Made by a program: the position numbers and the translations under genes. Under the pieces are notes generated by a model. That model did no database searches. It worked only from the letters and a program-made list of their open reading frames with translations, and was not told where the DNA came from. From Misgurnus anguillicaudatus (Eukaryota; Chordata; Actinopteri; Cypriniformes; Cobitidae): DNA of 64,000 nt. The DNA is taken from assembly GCF_027580225.2 (NCBI RefSeq), contig NC_073342.2, positions 11,342,501 to 11,406,500 on the forward strand, in the 5' to 3' direction. Below are positions 10,605 to 20,944 of the stretch, piece by piece. Position 1 is the stretch's first letter. The number at the start of each line of letters is the position of its first letter.

Positions 10605-11275
10605 ATAGTCTTAGAAATGATCAGTTTAAGCAGAAAAAATAAGTCATGAACATGTTATGTTACTGGTCCCCTGTCTGATGGTGAAGTTTGACATTTGTTC
10701 ATCTGCTTTGACCTTAAGGAAATATTTTACATTTAAAAAATGTTTGACTCTTCGATCAGTTTAAACACATGCGGTGAACTTTTTTATTCTGTGTACATAC
10801 ACTGCATCACATTTTATTCACCCACTGCCCCCTAGTGCCCATATGCAGAAACTACATAACCCATAAGAATTACAAATCTGTATTCAACAACTTAAATATT
10901 ACATCCCCCTTTTATATTGCAGCTGTGCAAATCCTTAAGGTATAACATACGTGTGTAACAATCAGTATACAGAAGAACAAAAATATAACAACATACTTTC
11001 GTGAGTGACAACCACATTCAAATGCGGGAGTGAATCCCTAAATTTTCATTTCATGTCTGTACGGAACAAGACTCACTCCTGAAAATGTGATGATTGACAC
11101 CATAGCAACATTCTGCCATGTGCCTATCATTCACAGCTTTGACCAAAATAATTTAACAGCGTTATGTTTTGCAAACATAAAACCTCCGTCTTGTCGTTGT
11201 GTATTGGAGGGTTTAAAAACACAGTCATTCTGTACAAATTGTATTAATGTGCTGTGATGAAACGAGCACCATTAG
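10605..11275. other. Upstream flank of the fucokinase remnant
   Basis: Mostly AT-rich DNA without a supported gene. An open frame at about 11052-11254 (LYGTRLTPENVMIDTIATF, later PIIHS and CRCVLEG, to TGA at 11255) has a faint resemblance to the segment of fucokinase just before the first clear exon. It lacks the expected spacing and joins that exon only through a frame change. I do not annotate it as an exon. Confidence 0.3.
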
Positions 11276-11412
11276 ATCAAAGAAAAAAGGTCTGGATCTG
11301 CTATCATCACCCTGCATCCAGCGTCTACCTCTGTCTAGTGACATCAGAGTGATGCTTGGAGAGTTAAAGTTAAACGTGTACACAGTTTTTGGAGCTCATG
11401 ACAGTTTACAGG
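11276..11412 (+). pseudogene. fcsk: fcsk exon a (end of N-terminal domain)
   Basis: It codes GLDLLSSPCIQRLPLSSDI and then MLGELKLNVYTVFGAHDSLQ, matching the fucokinase segment that ends the N-terminal domain. About five to six residues expected after SSDI seem missing. The left border (CACCATTAG) lacks a pyrimidine tract and is uncertain. At the right border CAGG|GTGAGT carries one extra G. Reading on into exon b therefore gives GGC TGA, whereas CAG|GTGAGT would keep the frame. Confidence 0.65.
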
Positions 11413-11508
11413 GTGAGTCTAGAGACAGTTCCTCTAAAGCAGATAATGTGCTTGTTATGAAAAAAATTGGGGGTAAATGAAAAGTGACCCTGATTTATAT
11501 CCACACAG

Positions 11509-11582
11509 GCTGAAACTGATGATGTCACTGCTTCATTCCTCAATCACAAATGGAGTGAGTTTTACAGTCGAACTGGAATACA
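11509..11582 (+). pseudogene. fcsk: fcsk exon b
   Basis: In phase 0 it codes AETDDVTASFLNHKWSEFYS then RTGI, corresponding to the conserved W-S/N-E-F-F-x-x-T-G motif of fucokinases. The donor CA|GTAAGA is good and leaves phase 2, which fits exon c. Confidence 0.75.
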
Positions 11583-11709
11583 GTAAGAATCAACGTCTGC
11601 ATTTGTATCTTTCTACTAAGGTCTTACAAAGTGTGGTCTGATTTGCTCATGAGGTCCGGCCATGGATGTACACATCATAAAGTGTATACAAAATGTGTGT
11701 GTGTTTCAG

Positions 11710-12068
11710 GCCTCTGGATCTGTGGGGACCTGAAAAGACAAAGTCCTGATGTCTGCTGGACACCTGATTGTTCCCAGTGTTTATGCATCATTCAAGACCC
11801 ATCAGACTGGAAGGTCTCAGTTGGCTGTTGGGAGGTCCTGGGCAGCTGAAAACCTGAAGAGAAGCCTGGAGACTCTGGCTCAGAGATATCCTGATCCTCA
11901 CTGACCAGCAGGTGGAGTTAAGCTGGAGAGAAGAGCTGTTCTTCAATGTGGGTCGAATGAGAGCCGTGGACACTTTACAGGGTCACACTGATCTCAGTTT
12001 ACTGCAGTTCTTCAGAGCAGCAGCTCTGGCCGGACAACACGAGGAGCTACTGCACACACTGGACTCAG
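11710..12068 (+). pseudogene. fcsk: fcsk exon c with three in-frame TGA codons
   Basis: One continuous frame matches the family from PLDLWGPEKTKS through LFPV, GLSWLLGGPGQLKT, REAWRLWLRDILILTDQQVE and ELFFNVGRMRAVDTL to HEELLHTLDS. That frame is interrupted by TGA at 11747-11749, 11765-11767 and 11855-11857, with no indel between them. The second TGA falls where mammalian fucokinases have Arg in the ARLFPVLH motif, which fits decay of a CGA codon. Alternative frames here give shorter, unrelated peptides. Confidence 0.85.
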
Positions 12069-12146
12069 GTACGAAGAGGGATTCATGATTCATATTCAGT
12101 ATGTTGACTGCTGACGGCATTATCTGTATATGATTTGTTTTCACAG

Positions 12147-12363
12147 TGGCTGCAGGCAGCAGTGGTGATCTGGGCATAGCTGCACGTTGTCTCGCCTGCA
12201 TCGCAGACGTTCTCGGCTGTCTGGCAGGAGAGGGTAAAGGGGGTTTGCGCAGTGGTCCGGCTGCAAACCCTTTATGGTCAACTGCCTTTAAACTTCTAGA
12301 AGATGCAAACTTACCTGCAGGTGTTCAGGAATTGGCTGAGCAAAGAAAGTGTTGGATCAGCAG
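12147..12363 (+). pseudogene. fcsk: fcsk exon d (linker, intact frame)
   Basis: The frame is unbroken: [60 protein letters not shown], and [13 protein letters not shown]. It closely matches the conserved fucokinase linker ([19 protein letters not shown]). Acceptor TTTTCACAG; donor AG|GTCGAA. Confidence 0.85.
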
Positions 12364-12451
12364 GTCGAAACCGAAAGATTAAAGATTGAGAATGAAATAT
12401 TTTTGCTGTTATTGATGTGATTTTTGAAGTGATTGTTGTTGCTGTGTAAAG

Positions 12452-12619
12452 GCCAGATTTTTGGTACGAGCTGCGAGGCATTATGAGGGGGGGGGGGACA
12501 GATACTTCTGCGGAAGGCAGTGATGTCAGCGTGCAAATTTGTGTTCATTGGCCAAGGTGTGATGACACCCATGGGTGAATGGCAGGAAGTGGAGTGTCCT
12601 GCTCGACTGGATCTGTCAG
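12452..12619 (+). pseudogene. fcsk: fcsk exon e with two frame shifts
   Basis: From the splice phase the frame starts PDFWYE. The conserved FLVRAARHYEG is one base off, implying a lost base near 12457. An 11-G run (12487-12497) then shifts frame again before QILLRKAVMSACKFVFIGQG and CPARLDLSG. The two shifts do not cancel. CPARLDLSG plus the next exon's GWSDTPP is GHMP motif 1. The G run is also a likely place for a sequencing error. Confidence 0.8.
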
Positions 12620-12789
12620 GTGAGAAAAACAAACATGCTAAATTTCAAGTTCATACAAGTAAACTAGAGTTAAACTTTCTTTCCTGTGTTAGTGTGTTTC
12701 TCATTAAAACAGTAAACTTGGTTGGGAAAATCTTGTCTTTTCTTAATAGCCCGTAGCCTTTTTTATGTCACAGCTTTGTAAAATTATGA

Positions 12790-12860
12790 TTCACATTTTG
12801 TACATTACTGCATTTGACAGACACTTTTAAGTGACTTAGATACAGATTCAAGCTTTACCA
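12790..12860 (+). repeat. Degenerate SINE/LINE tail module
   Basis: CATTTGACAGACACTTTTAA, then GTGACTTA, is a decayed form of the tail motif (GCAGACGCTTTTATCCAAAG, then CGACTTA) shared by several fish SINEs and L2-type LINEs. It lies in the intron between exons e and f. Confidence 0.4.
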
Positions 12861-13080
12861 ACTAAGCAAAAAGCACACTTGGCAACCAAACTATGGGACA
12901 GGTGCCGTTCATAGAGCACCATATATCCCACCCAAAAACCAACTTTTGGTCAGTAGAGTGTTTGGTGTCTGAATTAGGTCCCCATGCTATCTGAGTGCCT
13001 TAATCAACAATGCATAAAAATTCGCCCAAGATCATGAATGATTGAAAGAAAGTGGACAGGTTTGATGAATCAAGATTCCT

Positions 13081-13588
13081 GGGCCCGGTTTTTCAAAAGT
13101 AATCCACTAGGATTTTGGATAACAGATTGGATCAAATCTTGAAAATGGGTTTTTCAAAGGAAAAAACGGATTACATAATCGGATTAGATCACGTAATCCA
13201 ATCTTGGTTTTGATCTGGATCAAACCTTTAGTTTGGGTTTTTCAGAACTTTTTTGTAGCATTTGGATCACTTTGATCCAAAAAATCTGGATTAAACTGAT
13301 CCCATCAGAAGGGTGGATTCAGCGTGGATTTCATTGCCAAAATGTAATTAAAACTTTAAAAATGTATCAAATAATACTATATTTGGATCATGCAGTATCT
13401 TACAAGATATCCTATTTATTCATAAGGTTTTAATTTTATTTGTTCATCCATCAGGATACAGTGATTAGGTAGGCTTTAAAGTATTCAGCCTTTCCTAGAG
13501 CACAGTAGAAAGAGTTTGGCCTCATAAAATAATCCACAAACAGCTGTCAAAATTGACCAAAAACAATACATTTTATTCTGTCACTAAT

Positions 13589-13635
<47 letters not shown>

Positions 13636-14016
13636 GTGTTTGTGTTGTAGGTCTCAGATGTGCGGACTGCTGGTAGAGGATGGTGTGTGGTTGTTCTTGT
13701 TTTTATAATTTTTTTTAAATGTGTGTTTTCATTTCAAATAAAAATAAATTTATATTGACCCCACACTGGCTATTCTACTTGTTGCTTTTTACATATCTAT
13801 AGTTCTAGATTGTGATTTCCTATCCTGTTTGAGCACTAGTTATCCAGATTTGGTGATCCTGAAAAGTTCCTATCCGGATCAGATTGATCCAATCCGATGT
13901 TGCTTTGAAAAACTGGCTCAAAAGTAAGCTGGATTACGTGATCACGGATCGCAAAAAAAAGATTACTAAATCCGGATCAATTTTATCCAGATTAAACCTT
14001 TTGAAAAACCGGGCCC
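13081..14016. mobile_element. MITE with GGGCCCGGTTTTTCAAAAG inverted repeats, intronic
   Basis: The left end GGGCCCGGTTTTTCAAAAG and right end CTTTTGAAAAACCGGGCCC bracket 936 bp. Inside are many GGATTA/GATCAAA and TAATCC/TTTGATC motifs, giving an extended imperfect palindrome, and an AT microsatellite. It is inserted between fcsk exons e and f. No transposase is visible. Confidence 0.75.
13591..13632. repeat. (AT)n microsatellite
   Basis: About 21 uninterrupted AT dinucleotides inside the intronic MITE. Confidence 0.95.
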
Positions 14017-14115
14017 TGGTGTATCATGTTGATCCACAATAGTCACAAGACTTTAGTTTAGATTTACTGGTTCTTGAATACTCTGAGCTGTTAATGTGTT
14101 TGAATATTTTACCAG

Positions 14116-14343
14116 GTGGTTGGAGTGACACTCCTCCTATAGCGTTTGAACATGGTGGATTGGTGGTTAATGTTGCCATTAAAGTGGATGGCAAACGGCC
14201 GATTGGTGCCAAAGTTCGACGAATTCCTGAACCTCATCTGCTGTTGGTCAGCACCAGCGGAGAACCCGACTGCAGTATTTCAACAGAAACAATCTGTGAG
14301 GATCTTACAGACCTGGAGGATTATTGCCAACCACATGCACCAG
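14116..14343 (+). pseudogene. fcsk: fcsk exon f (GHMP motif 1)
   Basis: An unbroken frame runs [20 protein letters not shown], then [20 protein letters not shown], then [14 protein letters not shown]. These are the sugar-binding start of the kinase domain and the conserved RRIPEP and DYCQPHAPG stretches. Its left intron carries the 936-bp MITE at 13081-14016. Confidence 0.85.
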
Positions 14344-14488
14344 GTATCACATTTTGTATTGTAGCCTACATTCCTCCTGTTGGATTTGTTGACTATTTAT
14401 TGCCACCATAACACATGCAACTCCATTTTGAATTTTTTTTGGATCATGTTCTCATGTGTGTTTCAGTAAAGTTGTGTTTGTGTTTTAG

Positions 14489-14632
14489 GTGCTCTCCTGA
14501 AAGCAGTTTATGTATGCAGTGATCTGGTGTGTTTATGGTCTCCTCTTTCACTGAAAGATCAGCTGTTAAAGCGATGGGGTGGAGGACTGGAACTGCGCAG
14601 CTGGTCTACACTACCACATGGTTCTGGACTCA
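14489..14632 (+). pseudogene. fcsk: fcsk exon g
   Basis: It codes GALLKAVYVCSDLVCLWSPL and GGGLELRSWSTLPHGSGL in an open frame. It ends with a single A before the donor CA|GTAAAA. That A makes the codon split across the intron AGC (Ser) where the family has GGC (Gly). Confidence 0.85.
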
Positions 14633-14733
14633 GTAAAATCAGGTTGTGTGGAAATTAGCTGGGTAATGTCCTGATCCATCCCTCCAGAGTTGCATATAAA
14701 ATACTAAATATGTAAAGTTCGTTGTGTTTGTAG

Positions 14734-14853
14734 GCACCAGCAGTATCCTGGCAGGCGCAGCTCTTGCTGCAGTGTACAGAAGTACAGGACGAAGCTACGA
14801 CACAACGTCTCTCATTCATGATGTTCTTTACCTGGAGCAGATACTCACCACTG
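14734..14853 (+). pseudogene. fcsk: fcsk exon h (ATP-binding motif)
   Basis: It codes (S)[19 protein letters not shown], then [14 protein letters not shown]. Joined with exon g the ATP loop reads PHGSGL-S-TSSILAG. The third Gly of the GHMP motif 2 (GLGTSS or GLGSS) is replaced by Ser. Confidence 0.85.
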
Positions 14854-14928
14854 GTATGAGATGTTATGACAATGAGACGCTGAACTCTTTGTACAGGAAG
14901 TTCACCTTGAATTTGTTTTGTGTTGTAG

Positions 14929-15116
14929 GTGGTGGATGGCAGGATCAGGTTGGTGGTTTGTTTGGAGGAGTGAAGGTTGCTCGATCAGCAGCTCAGTTAC
15001 CTCTGAGAGTTGAAGTTGAACAGCTCTCTCTCTCTCAAGACTTCACGTCTGTCCTACAGCAACATCTCCTGCTGGTTTACACTGGAAAGACGCGTTTAGC
15101 ACGAAATCTGCTGCAG
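14929..15116 (+). pseudogene. fcsk: fcsk exon i
   Basis: The open frame [20 protein letters not shown], then [18 protein letters not shown], contains the family's nearly invariant GGGWQDQ (catalytic-site Asp) and [13 protein letters not shown]. Both key stretches are intact. Confidence 0.85.
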
Positions 15117-15186
15117 GTATGAGCATGCAATCCTTCATGTACACGTTCATCATGATGCGGTTTATTCATTAATTGTGTTTGTGCAG

Positions 15187-15286
15187 GACGTGGTGCGCAG
15201 CTGGTATGCACGATTACCCTCCATCGTCCAGAACACAGAGCAGCTGGTGATCAATGCAGAAGAGTGTGCTGAAGCCTGCAGACAGG
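15187..15286 (+). pseudogene. fcsk: fcsk exon j
   Basis: An open frame codes [20 protein letters not shown] and [10 protein letters not shown] with clean splice sites in phases 0 and 1. Confidence 0.85.
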
Positions 15287-15354
15287 GTCAGTTTATAAAA
15301 CTTTATTTAAAATAGTAAATCTTTTTCACAGTACTTATAATGTGTTTCTCTCAG

Positions 15355-15578
15355 GGTCTCTCTCCAGACTGGGTTTATGTATGGACAGATACTGGCAGCA
15401 GAAGAAGCTGATGGCTCCAGGCTGTGAGCCGGCAGCTGTGAGGATGATGATGATTAAACTTCAACCTCTGATCTTAGGACAGAGTCTTGCAGGAGCAGGA
15501 GGAGGAGGATTTCTCTTCTTACTCACACGTGAACCTCAACAGAAGGAAAAAGTGAGAGACGTTCTCAGTAACATACAG
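15355..15578 (+). pseudogene. fcsk: fcsk exon k (GHMP C-terminal motif)
   Basis: An open frame includes [34 protein letters not shown] and [21 protein letters not shown] is GHMP motif 3, which supports the sugar-phosphate transfer site. Confidence 0.85.
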
Positions 15579-15831
15579 GTGAGTCACTAAAACAGCTAAT
15601 TGACAGTATATACAGTATAAACGTATAATACAGCATTCGGTTAATATCATTATCTCATTTTTAACAAAGCAGGCATTTAGCTGCCTTTGCATCTGAGCCC
15701 CTTATATTTAATAAAAGAGGGAACAAAATGTTTTATTAGTGCACTATATATCAAAAACAAGTGTGGAAAATCAGCTTTGAAAATGTCAAACATAAGTAAA
15801 ATGTATTTAAAGCAAAGATGTGTTTTTACAG

Positions 15832-15918
15832 GGCATTGGTTCATTCAGTGTTCATTCAGTGGAGTTGGATATGGACGGGATCTCCTTCATTCAGAAGAGC
15901 TCTGAACATCCTGACTGA
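15832..15918 (+). pseudogene. fcsk: fcsk terminal exon l
   Basis: It codes GIGSFSVHSVELDMDGISF then IQKSSEHPD and TGA at 15916, corresponding to the C-terminus of vertebrate fucokinase. The stop position is as expected for the family. Confidence 0.8.
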
Positions 15919-16115
15919 TATCTACAACTCAAATCTGATTGGCACGCACACAAACACGATCAACAGAAAACAAATCTGTGTCTTTGCCTCACTTACTGTA
16001 AATATTAAACTGATTTAAACCGAATTATTTCTGTAAATGTTTTTTCATGAACATTCGTATTTTTTGTGTATTTCTTACATGCAGTACATTTTAACATTTT
16101 ATAATTATAATGTTT

Positions 16116-16121
16116 AATAAA
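16116..16121 (+). promoter_or_regulatory. AATAAA signal downstream of the fcsk remnant
   Basis: AATAAA lies 198 nt after the TGA of the terminal exon and is suitably placed to have been the gene's polyadenylation signal. Confidence 0.45.
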
Positions 16122-16449
16122 AAAAATATATATATTTGAACATTGCACACTACCATATTGACTGATGGTTAGGTGGTAAATGTTACCAAAATTATGACTT
16201 AATCTTGATGTTTTATTTCTGGTTAAACAAGTTTCATAAATTTTAACATACAAGCATACCAATTGTTGTGGTCTTTTTTTTGGGGGGGGGGGGGTGTACC
16301 ATTACCTGTAAACAATATAAGAATCCTTACAGATAGTTTTTGTTGTTGTTTTTTTACGGTATGTCAGAAAAGTTAAAATTTTTTGTTGTTTGCACCATAA
16401 TACTTAATTATGTGTAATTGGAACCTGTTGTACACAAACGTGGACAATT

Positions 16450-17740
16450 ACACTGCTTCATGGGTTACCTCGCAGTCTGAGCTGTGCTGCCTTGTATGGC
16501 ACCAGCAATGTCCTGCAAATCCCAATTAACAGCCTTTCTGAGGAGTTCATGGTGTCAAGAACACGGGAAGCATGGCAGTATAGAGAGTCCAGGGATCCAA
16601 AGGTGGCAGCAGCTAGAATACAGGTGCAAACAGGCAGAAAATGGAGTGCGGGAAAATCGCTGGAGGTGGCTGAGTCACAGCTGAGGCAAAAGGCACTGGT
16701 GGGGCCCATAGCAACAGGGCATACAGGCTTTGGCTACGTCCCGGTAACAAGAGTCGACAATGCTCAAGGCAAAGAGCGTCAACATCAGGCACAGGAGGAA
16801 GTGTGGGCAGGTGTGGAAGAAGTTAGAGCCAGCAGGATGGTGGGAATGGGACAACAAGGAGCTTGGACAAAATGGGAAAATGTTCGGCAATGTAAGATTA
16901 GCTGGGCTGACATTTGGAAAGGAGACTTCCACCATATTAGGTTCTTAATCCAAACTGTCTACGATGTCCTACCAAGTCCGGCAAACCTTAATATCTGGGG
17001 CACAATTGAGACACCCTCCTGTCCCCTCTGTCCAGGAAGGGGATCCCTAGAGCACTTCTTCAGTAGCTGTCCAAAAGCCCTCGAGGATGGGCGCTACCGC
17101 TAGCGCCACGATCAAGTGCTTAAGGCAGTTGCTGAGAGCATAGCTATAGCCATCAACACCATCAAAGGCCACCAAAATCCAAGGAGCATCAAGTTTCTTA
17201 GAGCTGGGGAGAACGCCCTTCCACAACCCAGAGCAATGTCTGGCCTTCTCACTACTGCCACTGATTGGCAATTGGAAGTGGATCTTGGAGTTGATCTTGT
17301 TGGAGCTCACTGTGCCTTGGGAAGAGCGCATGGATGAGGCCAATGAGAGAAAGCGTGCCAAGTACCAGGAGCTAGTTGAAGAGTGTAGGAGGCAGTGCTG
17401 CCAAACCCGTTGTGAGTCTCTGGAGGTGGGCTGCAAAGGATTTGCAGGAAAATCACTCTGCAATGTATTTAGAACTCTAGGCATCACAGGGGGAGCTAAA
17501 AGAAAGGCGATCAGATCCGCAACGGAAGCTGCAGTGAAAGCCTCTTGTTGGCTTTGGATTAAGAGGGCAAAACCGTGGGCAACTGCTGCTGGGCTGCTGG
17601 GACACAGGCTGGGGTCTGATCAACTCCGGTCGGGTCGCTTAGGTGAGAGTGTCTGATGTTGAAAGACCCAAAACACCCAATGACCCAAAGATACATCACT
17701 AAGGATGTGTCCCAGTGCATCTGCATGATGTATCTTTCAC
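16450..17740 (+). mobile_element. RLE-type non-LTR retrotransposon, broken 3' part
   Basis: The frame from 16450 to 17100 includes LYGTSNVLQIPINSLSEEF, VLPSPANLNIWGTIETPSC, and a CPLCPGRGSLEHFFSSC zinc knuckle (C-x2-C ... H-x4-C). It then meets TAG at 17101 where the related elements have Trp. The next stretch (VLKAVAESIAIAIN, RSIKFLRAGENALPQPRA) is the start of the restriction-like endonuclease. A deletion with frame change at about 17285 removes the PD part of its active site. The end resumes in another frame as LLELTVPWEERMDEANERKR to stop at 17654-17656. The 3' untranslated part includes CATCACTAAGGATGTGTCCC. The reverse transcriptase is absent, so this is a 5'-truncated, dead copy. Confidence 0.7.
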
Positions 17741-20700
17741 ACTGGTTCTTTCGTACCCCAAAATAGCTGGAAGAAATCTGAAAAAAAGACAAACCAAAGC
17801 TTTGGTCTTAGGAGGTTAATATTTATCTTGAATAAACTTTTGATTAATTTATTTATTTCTGTGTGTCATTCAGTATTTATATTTTTGTGCATTAATGTGA
17901 AGTCATCGGTATTACCAAGGCTGCTGCTTTTTATATGTTTCATTGACTTGATCAAAAACCTGAATATCTGCTTTAAAAACTATTTAATTTATTTATTCAT
18001 TTTAAGTCATCGATTTATTGTTCTTTTATCATTACCTCAGTCAGATCTGATATGCTTTCTGATGTTTTATTAATGGGGTCATAGCATTAAAATCTGACTT
18101 TTTCTATATTTAAGTGCTATAATTGAGTCCCGAATGCTTTAATCAACTTTAATCAAACGTGAGAAGGAACAACCCAGTAACTTAGTTTTGATAAATCATT
18201 CTTTGAAAGCATGTGAAAAATTAGATCATTCAGATTTCGCCTGTTTTGTGATGTAGGTAGCAACAATAATACTGCCCCTAAATCTGCACTATCCAACCAC
18301 TGCACTGCCATTTAGTGCAGAGAGAAAGAGAGAAAAACTTATTAAGCACAAGAGAGTTTTAATTCCAACAAACCACCATCATTTCGATTAGTGTTGGCAT
18401 TTTATCAGCTCATTTTCATTTTAAAGAACACATCCAAATTACTCATTTTTGCTCCGACCTACAAAGTGCCAATTTTAAGCTTAAATTTCACATAAACACT
18501 GGGGACAGTAAAGATTTATTTTACATCTTAAAAAAAATCTCAATCTCAAATATGACCCCTTTAAGTCATACAGTTTCAGCATATTTGTGTTTTTTTTCTG
18601 TCATAGTACACACCCTTCTCTACACCTGTAAGTAGTGATTCATGTTCCACCCATACGCGTCTTGTTTATGTAACTGAAAGTAAAAGCTACAAGTGGGTGA
18701 AACTGGATTTACTCTGAATTTTCTACTGGGACAAAATGCCTAAAACAGACTCGGGTAAGCAATACATTTTTTAAAACTAGTTAAATTATTACTCATTATA
18801 ACACCAATGACTTAACAATTCAGTTCAGTGAAAAAATAAAACACCTTTTGAGGCCAAAGTTTGTACTTTGTACAGACAGTATGACTTGCTTCTGTGCAGA
18901 TATTTGTGGCGCAAAAGTAATTTTTTGTTTTTAAACCTACGTTAAAAGAGGATTACTTAAAATATTACTGCGGTTAAAAGAGTTTATTTTTTATCATATT
19001 TTATAGTTGTTTCTTTCTTAAAGCCTGCAATAACTTTTCAGTCATTTGCGATGTCACGGAGTTGAACGTCTTCACGCATTGACATGATTTACGAGGTAAA
19101 TTTGCAAATGATTAATGAAGTCATACATCTGCAATTAGCCTTTACGTTAACGTTGTTCGTTCAATTTTACTTTTGCAGCGTTTTCACACACCCCATAGAC
19201 TGTATAAGGAGTTTACTCGATAGCAAATTATATACAAATCAAAAAAATAAAATAAGTGTGTAAGTGTTTAAAAATACTCTTATATAACTGATGCAGGAAA
19301 CTGTAATGTGCACTATAAATGCACTGTATGTCACATTGCTTTAAAGTCTTGCCCAAATTTGCATGCATGTAAAATGATTTAAAAAGCATCACATAAACAT
19401 GATAGTAATACACATGTGCCATACAAAAGCCAGATATGAATTGCTAGCTCTTATAAAAAATCATGTATAAAACCATTCAGCCCAAGGAGAGTTTTATAAT
19501 TAAGTTTTTTATATATTTTTATACATCTATTTCTGTTGCATCACAGATTCTTTTGAATACATCATCCTATATGTTCATAGTATAGTTTTATTAGCTACAT
19601 TATTCAAATAAATAAAGAAATACATTTTCATGCACTTTTGTTCTAAACTATATTTAAAAATTGCCATTTGCTTTTCTGTGTTTTCTTTGTTTCTATTTTA
19701 TGTAAACCTGCTTTGGAACAATGAACAATTGTGAAAAGTGCTAAATATATAACATTCAATCATCAATACAATAAAATGTATGCAAGCCAATGTTTTGACA
19801 TTTTTCCAAGACACATTGCAAACCACATCAACCTTAAATTCAATGTTAATCAGTTGGTGGGGTTTACTTGCTCAAAAAGTGGATTGGCTGAAGCAGTGTT
19901 GCCAACTTGGCGACTTTGTTGCTTCATTTAGCAACTATTAAACCCATTTAGACAAACCTAGCGACTGTTTGGATGAATCTTAGCTTCACATCTGTACAGG
20001 TAGGCTACTGTGTCGCTTGTACTGGCCCACTAGTGCCGGGTCTTGCTGTCCCAGTGAAATGTGCGTCTGGCGTCTACCCTCATAGGGGAACGTTAAACTA
20101 ACCTAAAAATAACATTCTATTTCTGTAAAGAAAACTTTACTGGCTAACCACAAACAAACCTTAAAAATAACGTTTTGGGAACCAAAAACTAATTTTAGGG
20201 AAACGTTTTTAGAACAAACTAAAAACTAATGTGAGGAAGACGTTTTGGGAACCAAAAATTGTTAGCTGGAAAATATGATATTATATTATGTGGAAAAAAA
20301 AATGCAATTAAAAACAATGGAAGCAGGACTACTTTGTTAAGCATAATGTGTCATAGCAGTGAGCGGGTCATAATGAGGTCTGCATATATGAAACATCTGA
20401 CTCCACTCATCAGCTTCTTCCTGAATGTTTGAAACTTGTCCTTGATTAACACACTAACAAACTGTTGAACTCAATTAAGAAAAAAACGTTTTCCTGCCAA
20501 TGGAGTTTTTACGGTAATCTATAATTCCGCCATTATCCACAATAACAAGGTGATTAACGAGGAGACGAGACACGGAAACACACAGCCCAAACAAGACCAT
20601 ACAAAACATTGTACTGACAGAACCCTGTCACAAGGAGCTAGAAACTATGAGAAGACAGGATCCTGACAGTCCTATTGTTCCATTTGGAGGAAATTGAACT

Positions 20701-20944
20701 GCGTCACCATAGCAATGCTTTTGGGGAACGCCTAGGCGTGACTGATCTGAAGGACGTATAACACATAATCAATAATTCGATGATTGGATATAGGCTGGAT
20801 CCCGTGCGGAACAGGGGTATAAGACGGAATCCCATACAAACACACTCGCTTTTAGTGCCTCAGCATGTGACTGCGTGTATGTTTGCATAAATCGTTTAAT
20901 GAGTCAAACAGTAATTTTGTGTCTATGCTGTGTGTTGCTTGTAC
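17741..20944. other. AT-rich intergenic DNA
   Basis: No gene is supported. Noted within it: a weak candidate first exon at 18728-18753, and a patch at 20080-20280 with four loose copies of AACGTTTTGGGAACCAAAAA, a degenerate tandem motif common in fish DNA. Confidence 0.5.
18640..18753 (+). promoter_or_regulatory. Candidate promoter and first exon with ISRE-like boxes
   Basis: ACTGAAAGTAAAAGC at about 18674 followed by GTGAAACTGG resembles paired GAAA-type interferon-response elements. About 45 nt later GGGACAAAATGCC offers a start in good context, and MPKTDSG is followed at once by a consensus donor G|GTAAGC. No downstream exon could be linked, so this remains a suggestion. Confidence 0.2.

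Larger units (their letters stand above)
11276..15918 (+). pseudogene. fcsk: L-fucose kinase (fcsk) remnant, C-terminal half, disrupted
   Basis: Twelve exon-like blocks with GT/AG borders match vertebrate fucokinase in order: the end of the N-terminal fucokinase/pyrophosphorylase-like domain, the helical linker, and the complete GHMP kinase domain to the stop. The intact enzyme (about 1,080 residues) makes L-fucose-1-phosphate from free fucose and ATP in the cytosolic fucose salvage route. Blocks: 11276-11412, 11509-11582, 11710-12068, 12147-12363, 12452-12619, 14116-14343, 14489-14632, 14734-14853, 14929-15116, 15187-15286, 15355-15578, 15832-15918. Lesions: a frame break at the first exon junction; TGA codons at 11747, 11765 and 11855; a one-base loss near 12457; a poly-G frame shift at 12487-12497; and Gly to Ser in the GLG of the ATP motif. 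The roughly 400 N-terminal residues are not recognisable upstream. Exons after 14 kb are otherwise clean, suggesting recent inactivation or, less likely, assembly error. Confidence 0.85.

Noticed and set aside
11710..11849. Alternative frame through fcsk exon c as a separate small gene or selenocysteine-type readthrough
   Set aside because: The homologous frame is collinear across all three TGA codons, the alternative frames are unrelated to the family, and no SECIS-like reason exists for fucokinase to use TGA.
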